Positions 8,046 to 17,600 of a stretch of DNA of 64,000 bases are shown here, piece by piece. Position numbers and translations under genes: made by a program. The DNA is from Winogradskyella sp. UBA3174. Its GTDB lineage: Bacteria; Bacteroidota; Bacteroidia; Flavobacteriales; Flavobacteriaceae. The notes under the pieces were generated by a model. The model was not told where the DNA came from. It saw only the letters and a program-made list of their open reading frames with translations, and did no database searches. The stretch's first letter is position 1, and each line of letters opens with the position of its first letter. The stretch covers positions 54,332 to 118,331 of the forward strand of contig NZ_DEXW01000004.1 of the NCBI RefSeq assembly GCF_002364335.1, read 5' to 3'.

Positions 8046-9264
8046 TCGATAGCATAGCTTTTACTGGTGTTTCTAAACCAGAAAATTGAAATGCAACACC
8101 AAAAGCAATAACACTTACAATAATCCCTACAGCAAAAACAGTATAAGTAAGTCGTAGTATATTATACTTTCTATTCAAAACTAAACCTAAGAAGTACAAG
8201 TCTTTTGTAAGTGAACTGTAGAGATAATCTTTGTCTTGCATCATTTCTTTCATGGCCCATTCAAACTCATCAAGTTTCATTTTATGAAAGTTTCCAAAAA
8301 ATAAAAGATTTACTTTTTTATTGGCTACATCTTCTTTTGTGAATTTTCCGCCAGTTACATTTGGTCTTGTTGCTAAAACGGATAAAATAATTGAAACTAC
8401 AGTTGATATAGCAAATATTGCTGTTGGCCAAATTAAATAACCATTTGAGGGATTATCGAGTTTAGAAACTAAATTAGATAATACTAATGATATAATAATA
8501 GCATTCACCGATAGTAAAATATTTGCTTTTGTGTCAGCGATATCACTAAGCGTAATGTGATTTCGAAGCGCTACTCTAAACATGGTCTCTACTCCACGGT
8601 CTGGTAGGTCTAACTTTTCTTTCTTAAAGTTTAATTCTGCTTTTTTCTGCTTCAACTTTTCGGTATCATCTTTAACCTTATTCTGATTTTGTAAAAGATT
8701 AGCTAAATTTTTTCCTTTGCGACTTTCCCATTTACTCACAGCAGCATCAGAATGGAAGGTGTGATGTGTTAAAAATTCAATATTTTCTTCAAACCATTCT
8801 GTTTTAGATATCTTTCGGTTGAGCGTTAGTTCCCATTCTTTTCTCAGTAAAGCAGCATAATCATTATAGCGTTTACTAGATATATGTGCACAATCAGCAT
8901 CTTTTATTAGTCCTTCTAACGTGTTTTTTGGTTCAAAGCTCATTTCAGTTGCCATAATAACTTCCGCTATAGTTTTAATGTTTGCCTCAGAAACCTCGTG
9001 AGCTTCCAAAAATTCCGAAGCAATTTTTACACTTACTTTTTCGTGTCCATCTATAGTTTTGGTAAACCCAGTGTCATGAAACCAAGCAGCAATAAGTAGC
9101 TGATATTCCTCATCCTCCTTTAAAGAACTCTCTTTAATTAATTCTTCAATTTTACTCACAACACGTTGCGTATGTGCTAAGTTATGGTATACAAACGATG
9201 CATCTAAATTATCATTTAAATAAGAGACTACATACTTTTCTGTTTCTTCTAAAATGTTCTTCAT
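8035..9264 (-). CDS. HD phosphohydrolase domain fused to a Pycsar effector-type (PycTM) membrane domain
   Basis: A 409-residue protein. Residues about 1-170 form an HD domain: YHNLAHTQRV with the first His, WFHDTG with the HD pair, and DADCAH with the last Asp. A charged linker (about 190-225) follows. The C-terminal half starts FRVALRNHITLSDIADTKAN, has two membrane segments (about 248-266 and 280-298), and a last segment near the C-terminus (about 375-397). This is the PycTM layout, the membrane effector of Pycsar anti-phage systems, in which a cyclic pyrimidine nucleotide triggers membrane damage. No cyclase gene is adjacent: neighbours are a GAF protein (tail-to-tail, 11 bp overlap) and divergent selO. 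Whether the HD domain degrades a signal or serves the cell in another way is unknown. Confidence 0.85.
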   Translation of the reverse strand: MKNILEETEKYVVSYLNDNLDASFVYHNLAHTQRVVSKIEELIKESSLKEDEEYQLLIAAWFHDTGFTKTIDGHEKVSVKIASEFLEAHEVSEANIKTIAEVIMATEMSFEPKNTLEGLIKDADCAHISSKRYNDYAALLRKEWELTLNRKISKTEWFEENIEFLTHHTFHSDAAVSKWESRKGKNLANLLQNQNKVKDDTEKLKQKKAELNFKKEKLDLPDRGVETMFRVALRNHITLSDIADTKANILLSVNAIIISLVLSNLVSKLDNPSNGYLIWPTAIFAISTVVSIILSVLATRPNVTGGKFTKEDVANKKVNLLFFGNFHKMKLDEFEWAMKEMMQDKDYLYSSLTKDLYFLGLVLNRKYNILRLTYTVFAVGIIVSVIAFGVAFQFSGLETPVKAMLSIKL

Positions 9265-9389
9265 AAGATTTACTATAGCTGCTAATTTAAGAATTATTTA
9301 TCAGCTATATGATTTGTGAATTAGTAACTTAGCAAATGTGGTTACATAATTATAACAGTCGTTAACCTTCAACCGCATTACTTAATAAT

Positions 9390-10952
9390 ATGCAATTAAA
9401 TATAAAAGATACATTCAGTAGAGAATTACCTTCAGATTCTGTAGAGGAAAACACGAGACGTAAGGTTTTTGAAGCTACACATTCTTACGTTAGTCCCAGG
9501 TTACCTAAAAAACCGCAATTAATTCATGCGTCTAAAGAAATGGTAAATGCAATTGGTTTAGATAAAGATGCTATAAATTCTAATGATTTTTTAGAAGTAT
9601 TTTCTGGGTCTAAAGTTTATCCAAAAACAAAGCCTTATGCCATGGCTTATGCAGGGCATCAGTTTGGTAATTGGGCTGGCCAACTTGGTGATGGTCGAGC
9701 AATTAATTTATTTGAAGTTGTTCATAATCAAAAACGTTGGGCGTTACAGTTAAAAGGGTCTGGTGAAACACCATATTCTAGACAAGGAGATGGTTTAGCA
9801 GTTTTAAGATCTTCGGTCAGAGAATACTTGTGTAGCGAGGCAATGTATCATTTAGGTGTGCCAACGACAAGAGCTTTAAGCTTAATGTTTTCTGGAGATG
9901 ACGTTTTAAGAGATATGCTTTACGATGGTAATTCAGACTACGAAAAAGGCGCTATTGTAAGTAGAGTTGCACCAACATTTATTCGTTTTGGTAATTTTGA
10001 ATTGTTTGCAGCAAGGAATGATAAGAATAACTTAAAGAAGCTTACAGATTATACTATTAAATACTTTTATCCGGAAATTGGAAAACCTTCAAAGGAAACT
10101 TACATCAAGTTTTTTAAAGCTGTTTCTGAAAGAACTTTAGAAATGATTGTGCATTGGCAACGTGTTGGTTTTGTGCATGGAGTTATGAATACCGATAATA
10201 TGTCCATACTCGGTTTAACTATAGATTATGGACCATACGGATGGTTAGAAGGCTTTGACTTTGGTTGGACACCAAATACTACAGACCGTCAAAATAAAAG
10301 ATACAGATTCGGAAATCAGCCAAATATTGGACTATGGAATTTATTACAATTAGCTAATTCACTCTACCTATTAGTTGAAGAAGCTGAACCTTTTGAAGCT
10401 ATTTTAAATGATTATAAAACAAATTTTGAAATTAAATCGCTTCAAATGATGCGCTCAAAATTAGGATTTGAAATTGAAGATGAAAACGATGCGAAATTAA
10501 TAGCGAATCTCGAAGATTGCCTTATATTATCTGAAACAGATATGACCATATTTTTTAGAGTATTAGCTAACTATAAAAAAGGTGAAGGTGGTAAAGGGTT
10601 AGAGATAATAATGGAAGCGTTTTACAAACCAGAAGAGATTAAAGATTTGATTTCTGAAAAATGGAAAGTTTGGTTTAAAACTTACGACCAAAGATTAACC
10701 AAAGAGGTATTAGTGGATAATCAAAGACTAAGTAAAATGAATTTGGTTAACCCAAAATATGTGCTTAGAAATTATATGGCACAACTAGCAATTGATAAAG
10801 CAGATAAGGGTGATAATACTTTAATTAATGAGCTCTTTGAGCTTTTAAAAAAACCATATGATGAACAACCAAAACACCAAGAATGGTTTGCTAAAAGACC
10901 AGAATGGGCTAGAAGCAAAGTCGGTTGTTCAATGTTGAGTTGTAGTTCTTAA
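9390..10952 (+). CDS. selO: SelO/YdiU protein adenylyltransferase (AMPylase)
   Basis: A 520-residue pseudokinase-fold enzyme of normal length for the family. The nucleotide-binding Lys lies in LKGSGETPYSRQGDG (about residues 121-135). The SSVREYLCSEAM helix follows, and the catalytic metal-binding loop is HGVMNTDNMSILGLTIDYGP (about 263-282). The C-terminus ends GCSMLSCSS; in animal homologues this CxxC-like end carries selenocysteine, while here both positions are Cys. SelO transfers AMP to protein hydroxyls and is linked to oxidative stress. Two small genes and an ergothioneine-type pair follow in the same direction, supporting a redox role. Confidence 0.95.
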   Translation: MQLNIKDTFSRELPSDSVEENTRRKVFEATHSYVSPRLPKKPQLIHASKEMVNAIGLDKDAINSNDFLEVFSGSKVYPKTKPYAMAYAGHQFGNWAGQLGDGRAINLFEVVHNQKRWALQLKGSGETPYSRQGDGLAVLRSSVREYLCSEAMYHLGVPTTRALSLMFSGDDVLRDMLYDGNSDYEKGAIVSRVAPTFIRFGNFELFAARNDKNNLKKLTDYTIKYFYPEIGKPSKETYIKFFKAVSERTLEMIVHWQRVGFVHGVMNTDNMSILGLTIDYGPYGWLEGFDFGWTPNTTDRQNKRYRFGNQPNIGLWNLLQLANSLYLLVEEAEPFEAILNDYKTNFEIKSLQMMRSKLGFEIEDENDAKLIANLEDCLILSETDMTIFFRVLANYKKGEGGKGLEIIMEAFYKPEEIKDLISEKWKVWFKTYDQRLTKEVLVDNQRLSKMNLVNPKYVLRNYMAQLAIDKADKGDNTLINELFELLKKPYDEQPKHQEWFAKRPEWARSKVGCSMLSCSS

Positions 10953-10972
10953 AAATTAAAAGAATAGTAGAT

Positions 10973-11254
10973 ATGAAGGCAATTTGGAATAATAAAATAA
11001 TTGCAGAAAGTAATGATACTGTAGTTATAGAAAACAACCACTATTTCCCGCATGATAGTATTAAAAAAGAATTTTTCAATAAAAGTGAAACGCATACTAA
11101 CTGTCCTTGGAAAGGTGTAGCTTCATATTATACTATTAATGTAGACGGAAAACAAAATACAGATGCAGCTTGGTTTTATCCGGAAGTATCAGAATTAGCA
11201 AAAGGTATTAAGAATAAAGTCGCTTTTTGGAGAGGTGTTAAAATTGAAGATTAA
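10973..11254 (+). CDS. DUF427 family protein
   Basis: A 93-residue protein matching the short DUF427 beta-fold: MKAIWNNKIIAESNDTVVIE, YFPHDSI, then the characteristic CPWKGVASYYTI and AAWFYPEVSELAKGIKNKVAF. The molecular function of the family is not established. It begins 20 bp after selO and its stop shares one base with the start of the hydrolase-OsmC gene, so it sits inside an operon. Confidence 0.92.
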   Translation: MKAIWNNKIIAESNDTVVIENNHYFPHDSIKKEFFNKSETHTNCPWKGVASYYTINVDGKQNTDAAWFYPEVSELAKGIKNKVAFWRGVKIED

Positions 11255-12477
11255 TGAAGAGCACGAAACTTAAAATAGAAAACAGAAAGGGTATTGTTTT
11301 AAATGCATATCTAGAACTACCAGCTAATCAGAAACCGAATTACTATGCCATTTTTGCGCATTGCTTTACGTGTAGTAGTAGTTTAAGTGCTGTAAAACAT
11401 ATAAGTAGAGCATTGATCCAAGACGGTTTTGCGGTTGTACGATTCGACTTTACAGGTTTAGGTAGAAGCGAAGGAGAATTTGCAGACAGTCATTTCTCTG
11501 CTAATGTCAATGATTTATTAGATGTCCACAATTATATAAAACATAATTATGAAGCGCCTAGTCTTTTAGTAGGTCATTCTTTAGGCGGTGCTGCTGCGAT
11601 TGTTGCGGCTTCTAAAATAAATGATATTAAAGCTGTTGCTACTGTTGGTGCACCATCAAATGTAAGTCATGTAAAGCATTTATTTTCTCATCAGTTTGAA
11701 GAGAATAACGAAAAAGGAGACGTTAAGGTTAATATAGGCGGAAGACCATTTGTTATAAATCAAGATTTTGTGGCTGAGTTTGATAAGACAGATTTACCAG
11801 CAATCATTAAAGACTTACGAAAACCAATATTAATATTACATTCACCATTCGACAAGATTGTAGGTATTGAAAATGCGCAAGAGTTATATCATAACGCACA
11901 TCATCCTAAAAGTTTTGTGACATTAGATGATGCAGATCATTTGTTATTAAACGAAAAGGATAGCCAGTATGTTGGTAATATTATTGGTACTTGGGCACAA
12001 CGTTATTTTCCAAAAGTTGAAAACCTAATGTTAAGTACTGAAGGTGAACAATTGGTTGGGCATTTAAATATTGAAGAAGATAACTTTACAACATCTATTC
12101 AAACAAAAAATCATACGTTAATTGCTGACGAACCTGCCAGTGTTGGAGGTAGTGATTTCGGACCCTCTCCATACGAGTATCTTAATGCAGCTTTAGCAGC
12201 ATGTACTGTAATGACATTAAAAATGTATGCGCAAAGAAAGCAATGGGATTTAAAGGAGGTTTTTGTCTATATTTCTCATTCTAGACAGCACAGTGATGAC
12301 TTGCAAATGGAAGTAGATAAGCCAAAATACTTAGATCATATCAATAAAAAATTAAAATTTGTAGGTAACTTAGATACTTCTCAAAAAGAACGTTTAAAAG
12401 AAATAGCCTCACGTTGTCCAGTTCACAAAACAGTTGCTAGCGAAGTTATTTTTGAAACTCAAATATTAAAATATTAA
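11254..12477 (+). CDS. Bifunctional alpha/beta hydrolase - OsmC-like fusion
   Basis: A 407-residue, two-domain protein. Residues 1-250 form an alpha/beta hydrolase with nucleophile elbow VGHSLGGAA (Ser at about 111), an acid in the SPFDKIVG strand and the His of DDADHLLL. Residues 270-407 form an OsmC/Ohr-like domain with the Cys of LNAALAACTVMTLKMYAQRK and the second Cys of ASRCPVHKT, the pair used for thiol-dependent peroxide reduction. The fusion is a known arrangement in Bacteroidota; the ester or thioester substrate is not known. Start and preceding stop overlap by one base. The context (SelO, EgtB, EgtD) points to oxidative-stress defence. Confidence 0.92.
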   Translation: MKSTKLKIENRKGIVLNAYLELPANQKPNYYAIFAHCFTCSSSLSAVKHISRALIQDGFAVVRFDFTGLGRSEGEFADSHFSANVNDLLDVHNYIKHNYEAPSLLVGHSLGGAAAIVAASKINDIKAVATVGAPSNVSHVKHLFSHQFEENNEKGDVKVNIGGRPFVINQDFVAEFDKTDLPAIIKDLRKPILILHSPFDKIVGIENAQELYHNAHHPKSFVTLDDADHLLLNEKDSQYVGNIIGTWAQRYFPKVENLMLSTEGEQLVGHLNIEEDNFTTSIQTKNHTLIADEPASVGGSDFGPSPYEYLNAALAACTVMTLKMYAQRKQWDLKEVFVYISHSRQHSDDLQMEVDKPKYLDHINKKLKFVGNLDTSQKERLKEIASRCPVHKTVASEVIFETQILKY

Positions 12478-12480
12478 ACC

Positions 12481-13647
12481 TTGGAGACGCCTACAACTAA
12501 TTATATAACAAAAGAAGAGTTTTTAGAAAAACGGCATCAAACCGAAGCTATCTGTAGATCTTTAAAACCAGAAGATACGTCGATACAACCCGTAGAATAT
12601 GTGTCGCCACCAAAATGGCATTTAGCACATACAACTTGGTTTTTTGAACAATTTGTTTTAAAAACACACAAAGAAAGTTATAACGTATTTCATGAAGATT
12701 TTGGCTACTATTTCAATAGCTATTACAATACTATTGGTGATCGTGTTATTAGAACAAACCGAGGTTTAATGACAAGACCTACTTTAAACGAGGTTTTAGA
12801 ATACAGAGCTTATATTAATGAGCAAATCTCCGAGTTTATAGCGAAAGGCATAACAAAAGAAATTTCAGAAGTCATTAAAATTGGCTTACAACACGAGCAA
12901 CAACATCAAGAATTATTGATATATGATATTAAATATATTTTTGGGCATCAACCTTCATTTCCAATACTAGATTTTTCAATTCAGTTACAACAAGAAAACG
13001 AACACCAAAAATTTATTTCTATTTCAGAAGGTTTGTACGAGATAGGTCATAAAACTGATGATTTTTCTTGGGATAATGAATTAGGTCTTCATAAGGTGTT
13101 TTTGCATGATTTTGAAATTTCAAATCGTTTAGTCACCAATTCAGAATATATAGAATTTATTGAAGCTGATGGTTATAAAGATTTTAATCTTTGGCATGCA
13201 GAAGGTTGGGATTTTGTTCAGAATAATGACTTACAAGCACCAATGTATTGGCATAAAATAAACGGTAAATGGATGTGTTATACCTTGCAAGGTTTCAAAG
13301 AGGTTGATGGAGACTTACCAGTTGGTCATGTCAGTTTTTATGAAGCATTTGCATTTGCACAATGGAAAGGTATGCGTCTGCCAACAGAATTTGAGTGGGA
13401 AATAGCATCAGAGCAATTTTTATATGGACAATTATGGGAATGGACTAATAGTGCTTATCTGCCTTATCCAAATTACACAAAAGCAGATGGTGCTATTGGT
13501 GAATACAATGGTAAATTTATGGTTAATCAAATGGTACTAAGAGGCGCTTCCATCGCTACTGCAAAAAACCATAGTAGATCAACTTATAGAAACTTTTTTC
13601 ACCCTGAAATGCGTTGGCAATTTTCAGGAATTAGACTCGCAAAATAA
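12481..13647 (+). CDS. egtB: EgtB-type iron-dependent sulfoxide synthase (ergothioneine pathway)
   Basis: A 388-residue protein with an N-terminal DinB-type four-helix domain and a C-terminal FGE-sulfatase (formylglycine-enzyme-like) domain. The three iron-binding histidines are present: one in KWHLAHTTWFFE (about residue 47-50) and two in LQHEQQHQELL (about 138 and 142). The C-terminal signature GAIGEYNGKFMVNQMVLRGA and YRNFFHPEMRWQFSGIRLA is typical. It is somewhat shorter than the common 420-430 residues because the loop after EFEWEIA is trimmed. It joins a sulfur donor to trimethylhistidine. The start is TTG, 3 bp after the preceding stop; no ATG is available nearby. egtD follows directly. 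Confidence 0.92.
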   Translation: METPTTNYITKEEFLEKRHQTEAICRSLKPEDTSIQPVEYVSPPKWHLAHTTWFFEQFVLKTHKESYNVFHEDFGYYFNSYYNTIGDRVIRTNRGLMTRPTLNEVLEYRAYINEQISEFIAKGITKEISEVIKIGLQHEQQHQELLIYDIKYIFGHQPSFPILDFSIQLQQENEHQKFISISEGLYEIGHKTDDFSWDNELGLHKVFLHDFEISNRLVTNSEYIEFIEADGYKDFNLWHAEGWDFVQNNDLQAPMYWHKINGKWMCYTLQGFKEVDGDLPVGHVSFYEAFAFAQWKGMRLPTEFEWEIASEQFLYGQLWEWTNSAYLPYPNYTKADGAIGEYNGKFMVNQMVLRGASIATAKNHSRSTYRNFFHPEMRWQFSGIRLAK

Positions 13648-14586
13648 ATGACAGATACTTTTGCACAAGATGTACTTAAAGGTTTAACTGCTAAAAATAA
13701 ATATATATCATCAATGTATTTTTATGATGATAACGGTAGTCGCATATTTCAAGAAATAATGAATATGCCAGAGTATTACCCAACAAATGCTGAGTTTGAG
13801 ATTTTTTCTATGCAGTCTAAACAGATTTTTGAAGCTCTACAGTTTTCAGGACCTTTTAATATTGTAGAATTAGGGTCAGGCGATGGCTTTAAAACCTTTA
13901 AACTATTAGAGTTTTTAGTAAATAACAATGTTGACTTTCATTATATACCCATAGATATTTCTCAACAAGCTGTAGATATGCTTACTGTAAGTTTGAAAGA
14001 AAGATTGCCAAATTTAAAAATTCATCCTAAAGTGGGCGATTATTTTGAAATTTTAAAAGCTAATAAAGCTAGCGATTACCAAAGTCTACTTTTATTTTTA
14101 GGAGGTAACATAGGTAATTATGTACAAGAGAAAGTAGATCAGTTGTTGCAGCTTTTTAATGAGAACATGAAGACAGGTGATAAATTGTTGGTAGGTATTG
14201 ATATAAAGAAAAACCCAATTATAATTCATAGTGCCTACTATGACAAGCATGGTATTACCAAACGTTTTAATCTGAATTTATTAGTTAGAATTAATAGAGA
14301 ATTAGACGCAGATTTTAAAATTGATGACTTTGATTTCTATTGCCACTATAATCCCATCACAGGAGATTTAAAAAGTTATATTGTAAGCCTTAGAAAACAA
14401 GTAGTAGAAATAAAAGCGTTAAATCAAATTATTGAGTTTGATTATAATGAATTGATATGGACAGAACTCTCAAAAAAGTATAGTCTTGAGGATATTAGTA
14501 GTTTAGCTAAAAATTCAAAATTCAACTTAAATAAGAACTTCCTAGATTGTAAACATTATTTTGTAGATAGCATGTGGGAAAAGTAA
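13648..14586 (+). CDS. egtD: EgtD-type L-histidine N-alpha-methyltransferase
   Basis: A 312-residue SAM-dependent methyltransferase. The N-terminus (KYISSMYFYDDNGSRIFQEI) and the peptide MNMPEYYPTNAEFEI are the EgtD signature. The SAM motif is VELGSGDGFKT at about residue 73, and the later motif is LLLFLGGNIGNY. It makes the trimethylhistidine (hercynine) used by EgtB. Its ATG starts at the base after the egtB stop, so the two are co-translated. No egtA, egtC or egtE is present in the window, so the sulfur donor and the lyase step are unresolved. Confidence 0.92.
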   Translation: MTDTFAQDVLKGLTAKNKYISSMYFYDDNGSRIFQEIMNMPEYYPTNAEFEIFSMQSKQIFEALQFSGPFNIVELGSGDGFKTFKLLEFLVNNNVDFHYIPIDISQQAVDMLTVSLKERLPNLKIHPKVGDYFEILKANKASDYQSLLLFLGGNIGNYVQEKVDQLLQLFNENMKTGDKLLVGIDIKKNPIIIHSAYYDKHGITKRFNLNLLVRINRELDADFKIDDFDFYCHYNPITGDLKSYIVSLRKQVVEIKALNQIIEFDYNELIWTELSKKYSLEDISSLAKNSKFNLNKNFLDCKHYFVDSMWEK

Positions 14587-14636
14587 GTGAGTAATTTTTA
14601 TTATATTGCCTTGCTATTAATTATAAAACCCTCAAC

Positions 14637-17600
14637 ATGAATTTCTTACGTAAGTGTATCATTCTCTTTGCAATTTTATTTCTTTTTAATGCTTGTGCTA
14701 CTTTAAAAAAGCAAATCTCCGATGGTGTTGAGGTTGAATTTCCAACAAATAAAGAGATATCACATAGCTTCTATCTCATTGGAGATGCTGGTAATTCTTT
14801 AGCAGGAGAAACTGATCAAGCTATAAAAGATTTTGAAAATGCTTTAAACAAAGCCTCTTTTAACAGTACTGCCATCTTTCTTGGGGATAATATTTATCCA
14901 AAAGGATTTACAGATAAAAAATCTGAAAGTAAAGAATTAGCAGAACACAGATTAAAAGTGCAAATAGATGCTGCAAAAAAATATAAGGGTAATACTATTT
15001 TTATACCAGGAAACCACGATTGGTACAGTGGTCTAAAAGGATTAAAAAAACAAGAAAAATTTGTTGAAGATGCTTTAGGTAAAAATACATTTTTACCAGA
15101 AAATGGATGTCCTATCGAGAAAGTGAAAATTTCTGATGATGTGGTATTATTGATTATCGATTCTCATTGGTACATCACAAATTGGGATAATCACCCAACA
15201 ATTAACGATGATTGTGATATAAAAACTCGTGTAGATTTTTTAAGTGAATTAGGTAGCCAAATAAAAAAAGCAAGAGGTAAAACAACATTGATTGCGATGC
15301 ATCACCCAATGTTTAATAACGGTTCTCATGGAGGACAGTATTCTTTTAAAAGCCATATGAAACCATTACCGGTTATTGGCACTCTAAAAAATTTAGCAAA
15401 GAAAACGGGAGGTGTCATTAATGTTGACTTGCAGAATAAAATGTACAATGAGTTAAAGAATAGAGTTGTAACTCTGGCACAGCAAAACGATAAAGTGGTT
15501 TTTGTTTCTGGGCATGAGCATAACCTTCAATATTTAGTTGAGGCAGGTCTACCCCAAATCATTAGTGGTTCTGGATCAAAAATATCGGCAGCGCGATTAA
15601 TTGGAAACGGACAATTTGCGTATGGAGTAAACGGATATACACGTTTAGATGTCTTTAAAGATGGCTCTTCTTTTGTTCGTTTTTACGAAGCCGGAACTGA
15701 TGAGGTAGTTTTTAAAACAGAGGTGTTAAAGCCTAATAAAAATAAAGATACTACCTCATATCCAAAAGACTTCCCAAGGGAAAAGGTCTCAGCGATATAT
15801 ACTGAAGAAGAAATTGATGTATCTGGTTTTCATAATTTTCTTTGGGGTGATCGTTATCGCAAGCAATTTGGTACTAAAGTTATGGTACCAACGGTAAGCT
15901 TAGACACATTATTTGGTGGAGTAGTGCCAGTAAGAAAAGGGGGAGGTAATCAGTCTAAATCTTTAAGATTAGAAGATAAAAATGGTAGACAATATGTGAT
16001 GCGCGCACTCAAAAAGCAGGCTTCTCGGTATCTACAAGCTATTATGTTTAAAGACCAATATATTGGTGATAAGCTAGACGATACTTTTGCAACAAATTTA
16101 TTATTAGATGTATTTACAGGAGCTCATCCTTATGCTCCTTTTATCGTAGGTGATTTAGCAGATGCTATAGGTGTGTATCACACAAATCCTGTGCTTTATT
16201 ATGTACCTAAACAGAATGCGTTAGGAGATTTTAACGTTGATTTTGGGGATGAATTATATATGATAGAAGAACATACATCAGAAGGGCATGATGATAAGGC
16301 AAGTTTTGGTTACAGTAATACGCTTTTGAGTACGGAGGATATGATGAAAAAAATCCGCAAAGATGAAGATATTATTATAGACGAGGCGGCTTATATTAAA
16401 GCACGTTTGTTTGATATGTTAATCGGAGATTGGGATAGGCATCAAGACCAATGGCGTTGGCTAGAGTTTAAAGAAAATGGTAAAAAAGTTTATAGACCTA
16501 TGCCAAGAGATAGGGATCAAGCATTTTCTAAAATGAGTGATGGGTTTCTGTTAACAACTGCGATAGCACTAGTGCCTACTGCTGGCTTATTAAGAAAGTA
16601 TGGAGATGACTTACAAGACGTAAAAGTTATTAATGTAGAGCCGTATCCTTTAGATATGGAACTTATTGAACGATCAGATAAAACGGTTTGGGATGCGCAA
16701 GTAAAGCTTATCCAAGAAAATGTAACCGATGAGATTATTGAAAAAGCATTTTTAAATGTACCACAAGAAGTTAGAGATAATGATTTAGAAGACATAAAGA
16801 AGATGTTAATAGCAAGGCGTGGTAACCTTCAAGATATTACAAACAGATACTATGAGGTTATTAACAAGTTTGCTGTTATAAAAGGAACTAATAAAGATGA
16901 TTGGTTTGATATTGAACGTATGCCAAATGGAATAACTAAAGTAACAGGTTACAGAATTAAGGACGATAAAAAAGCTGACATATTTCATCAGCGTATTTAT
17001 AACAAAGATGAAACTAAAGAAATTTGGGTTTATGCTTTAGATGATGATGATGTTTTTAATGTGTTTGGTGAAGGTGATAGACTAATTAAAGTAAGATTAG
17101 TTGGTGGCCATAATAATGATACGTATGATATAAAAAACGGAAAGAAAGTTAAATTCTATGACCATAAATCAAAGAAGAATACAATTTTAACAAAGAATGG
17201 TCGCCAAAAAATAACTGATGACTACGAATCGAATGTTTACAACTATAAAAAATTAAAAAATAGTACAAATCAACTTTTGCCTTCTATTGGAGCAAATCCA
17301 GATGATGGTTTTAGTATTGGTATTGTAAACAAATTAACTAATTATAATTTTGAGCGTAATCCATTTTCATCGCAGCATACATTCTCAGCAGGTTATTATT
17401 TTGCTACAAATGGTTATGATCTTGGTTATAAAGCTGAGTTTGCTAATGTTATTGGTAGTGCTAATTTAAGTTTAGACGTAAACTTTACTAGTCCAAATTT
17501 TGCAAGAAACTTTTTTGGTTTTGGAAACAGTACCGTAAATCCAGAGTCAGTTGAAGATGATGGTTTAGATGTAAATTTAGATTATAATCGTGTAAAAATA

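Noticed and set aside
8035..9264. A complete Pycsar defence operon
   Set aside because: No uridylate or cytidylate cyclase gene is adjacent; the class III cyclase at 36-38 kb is a TPR membrane type far away.
9390..13647. Selenoneine pathway (SenA with selenium genes)
   Set aside because: There is no SenB-type glycosyltransferase or selenophosphate synthase; SelO's name refers to selenium only in homologues, and here its C-terminus has Cys.
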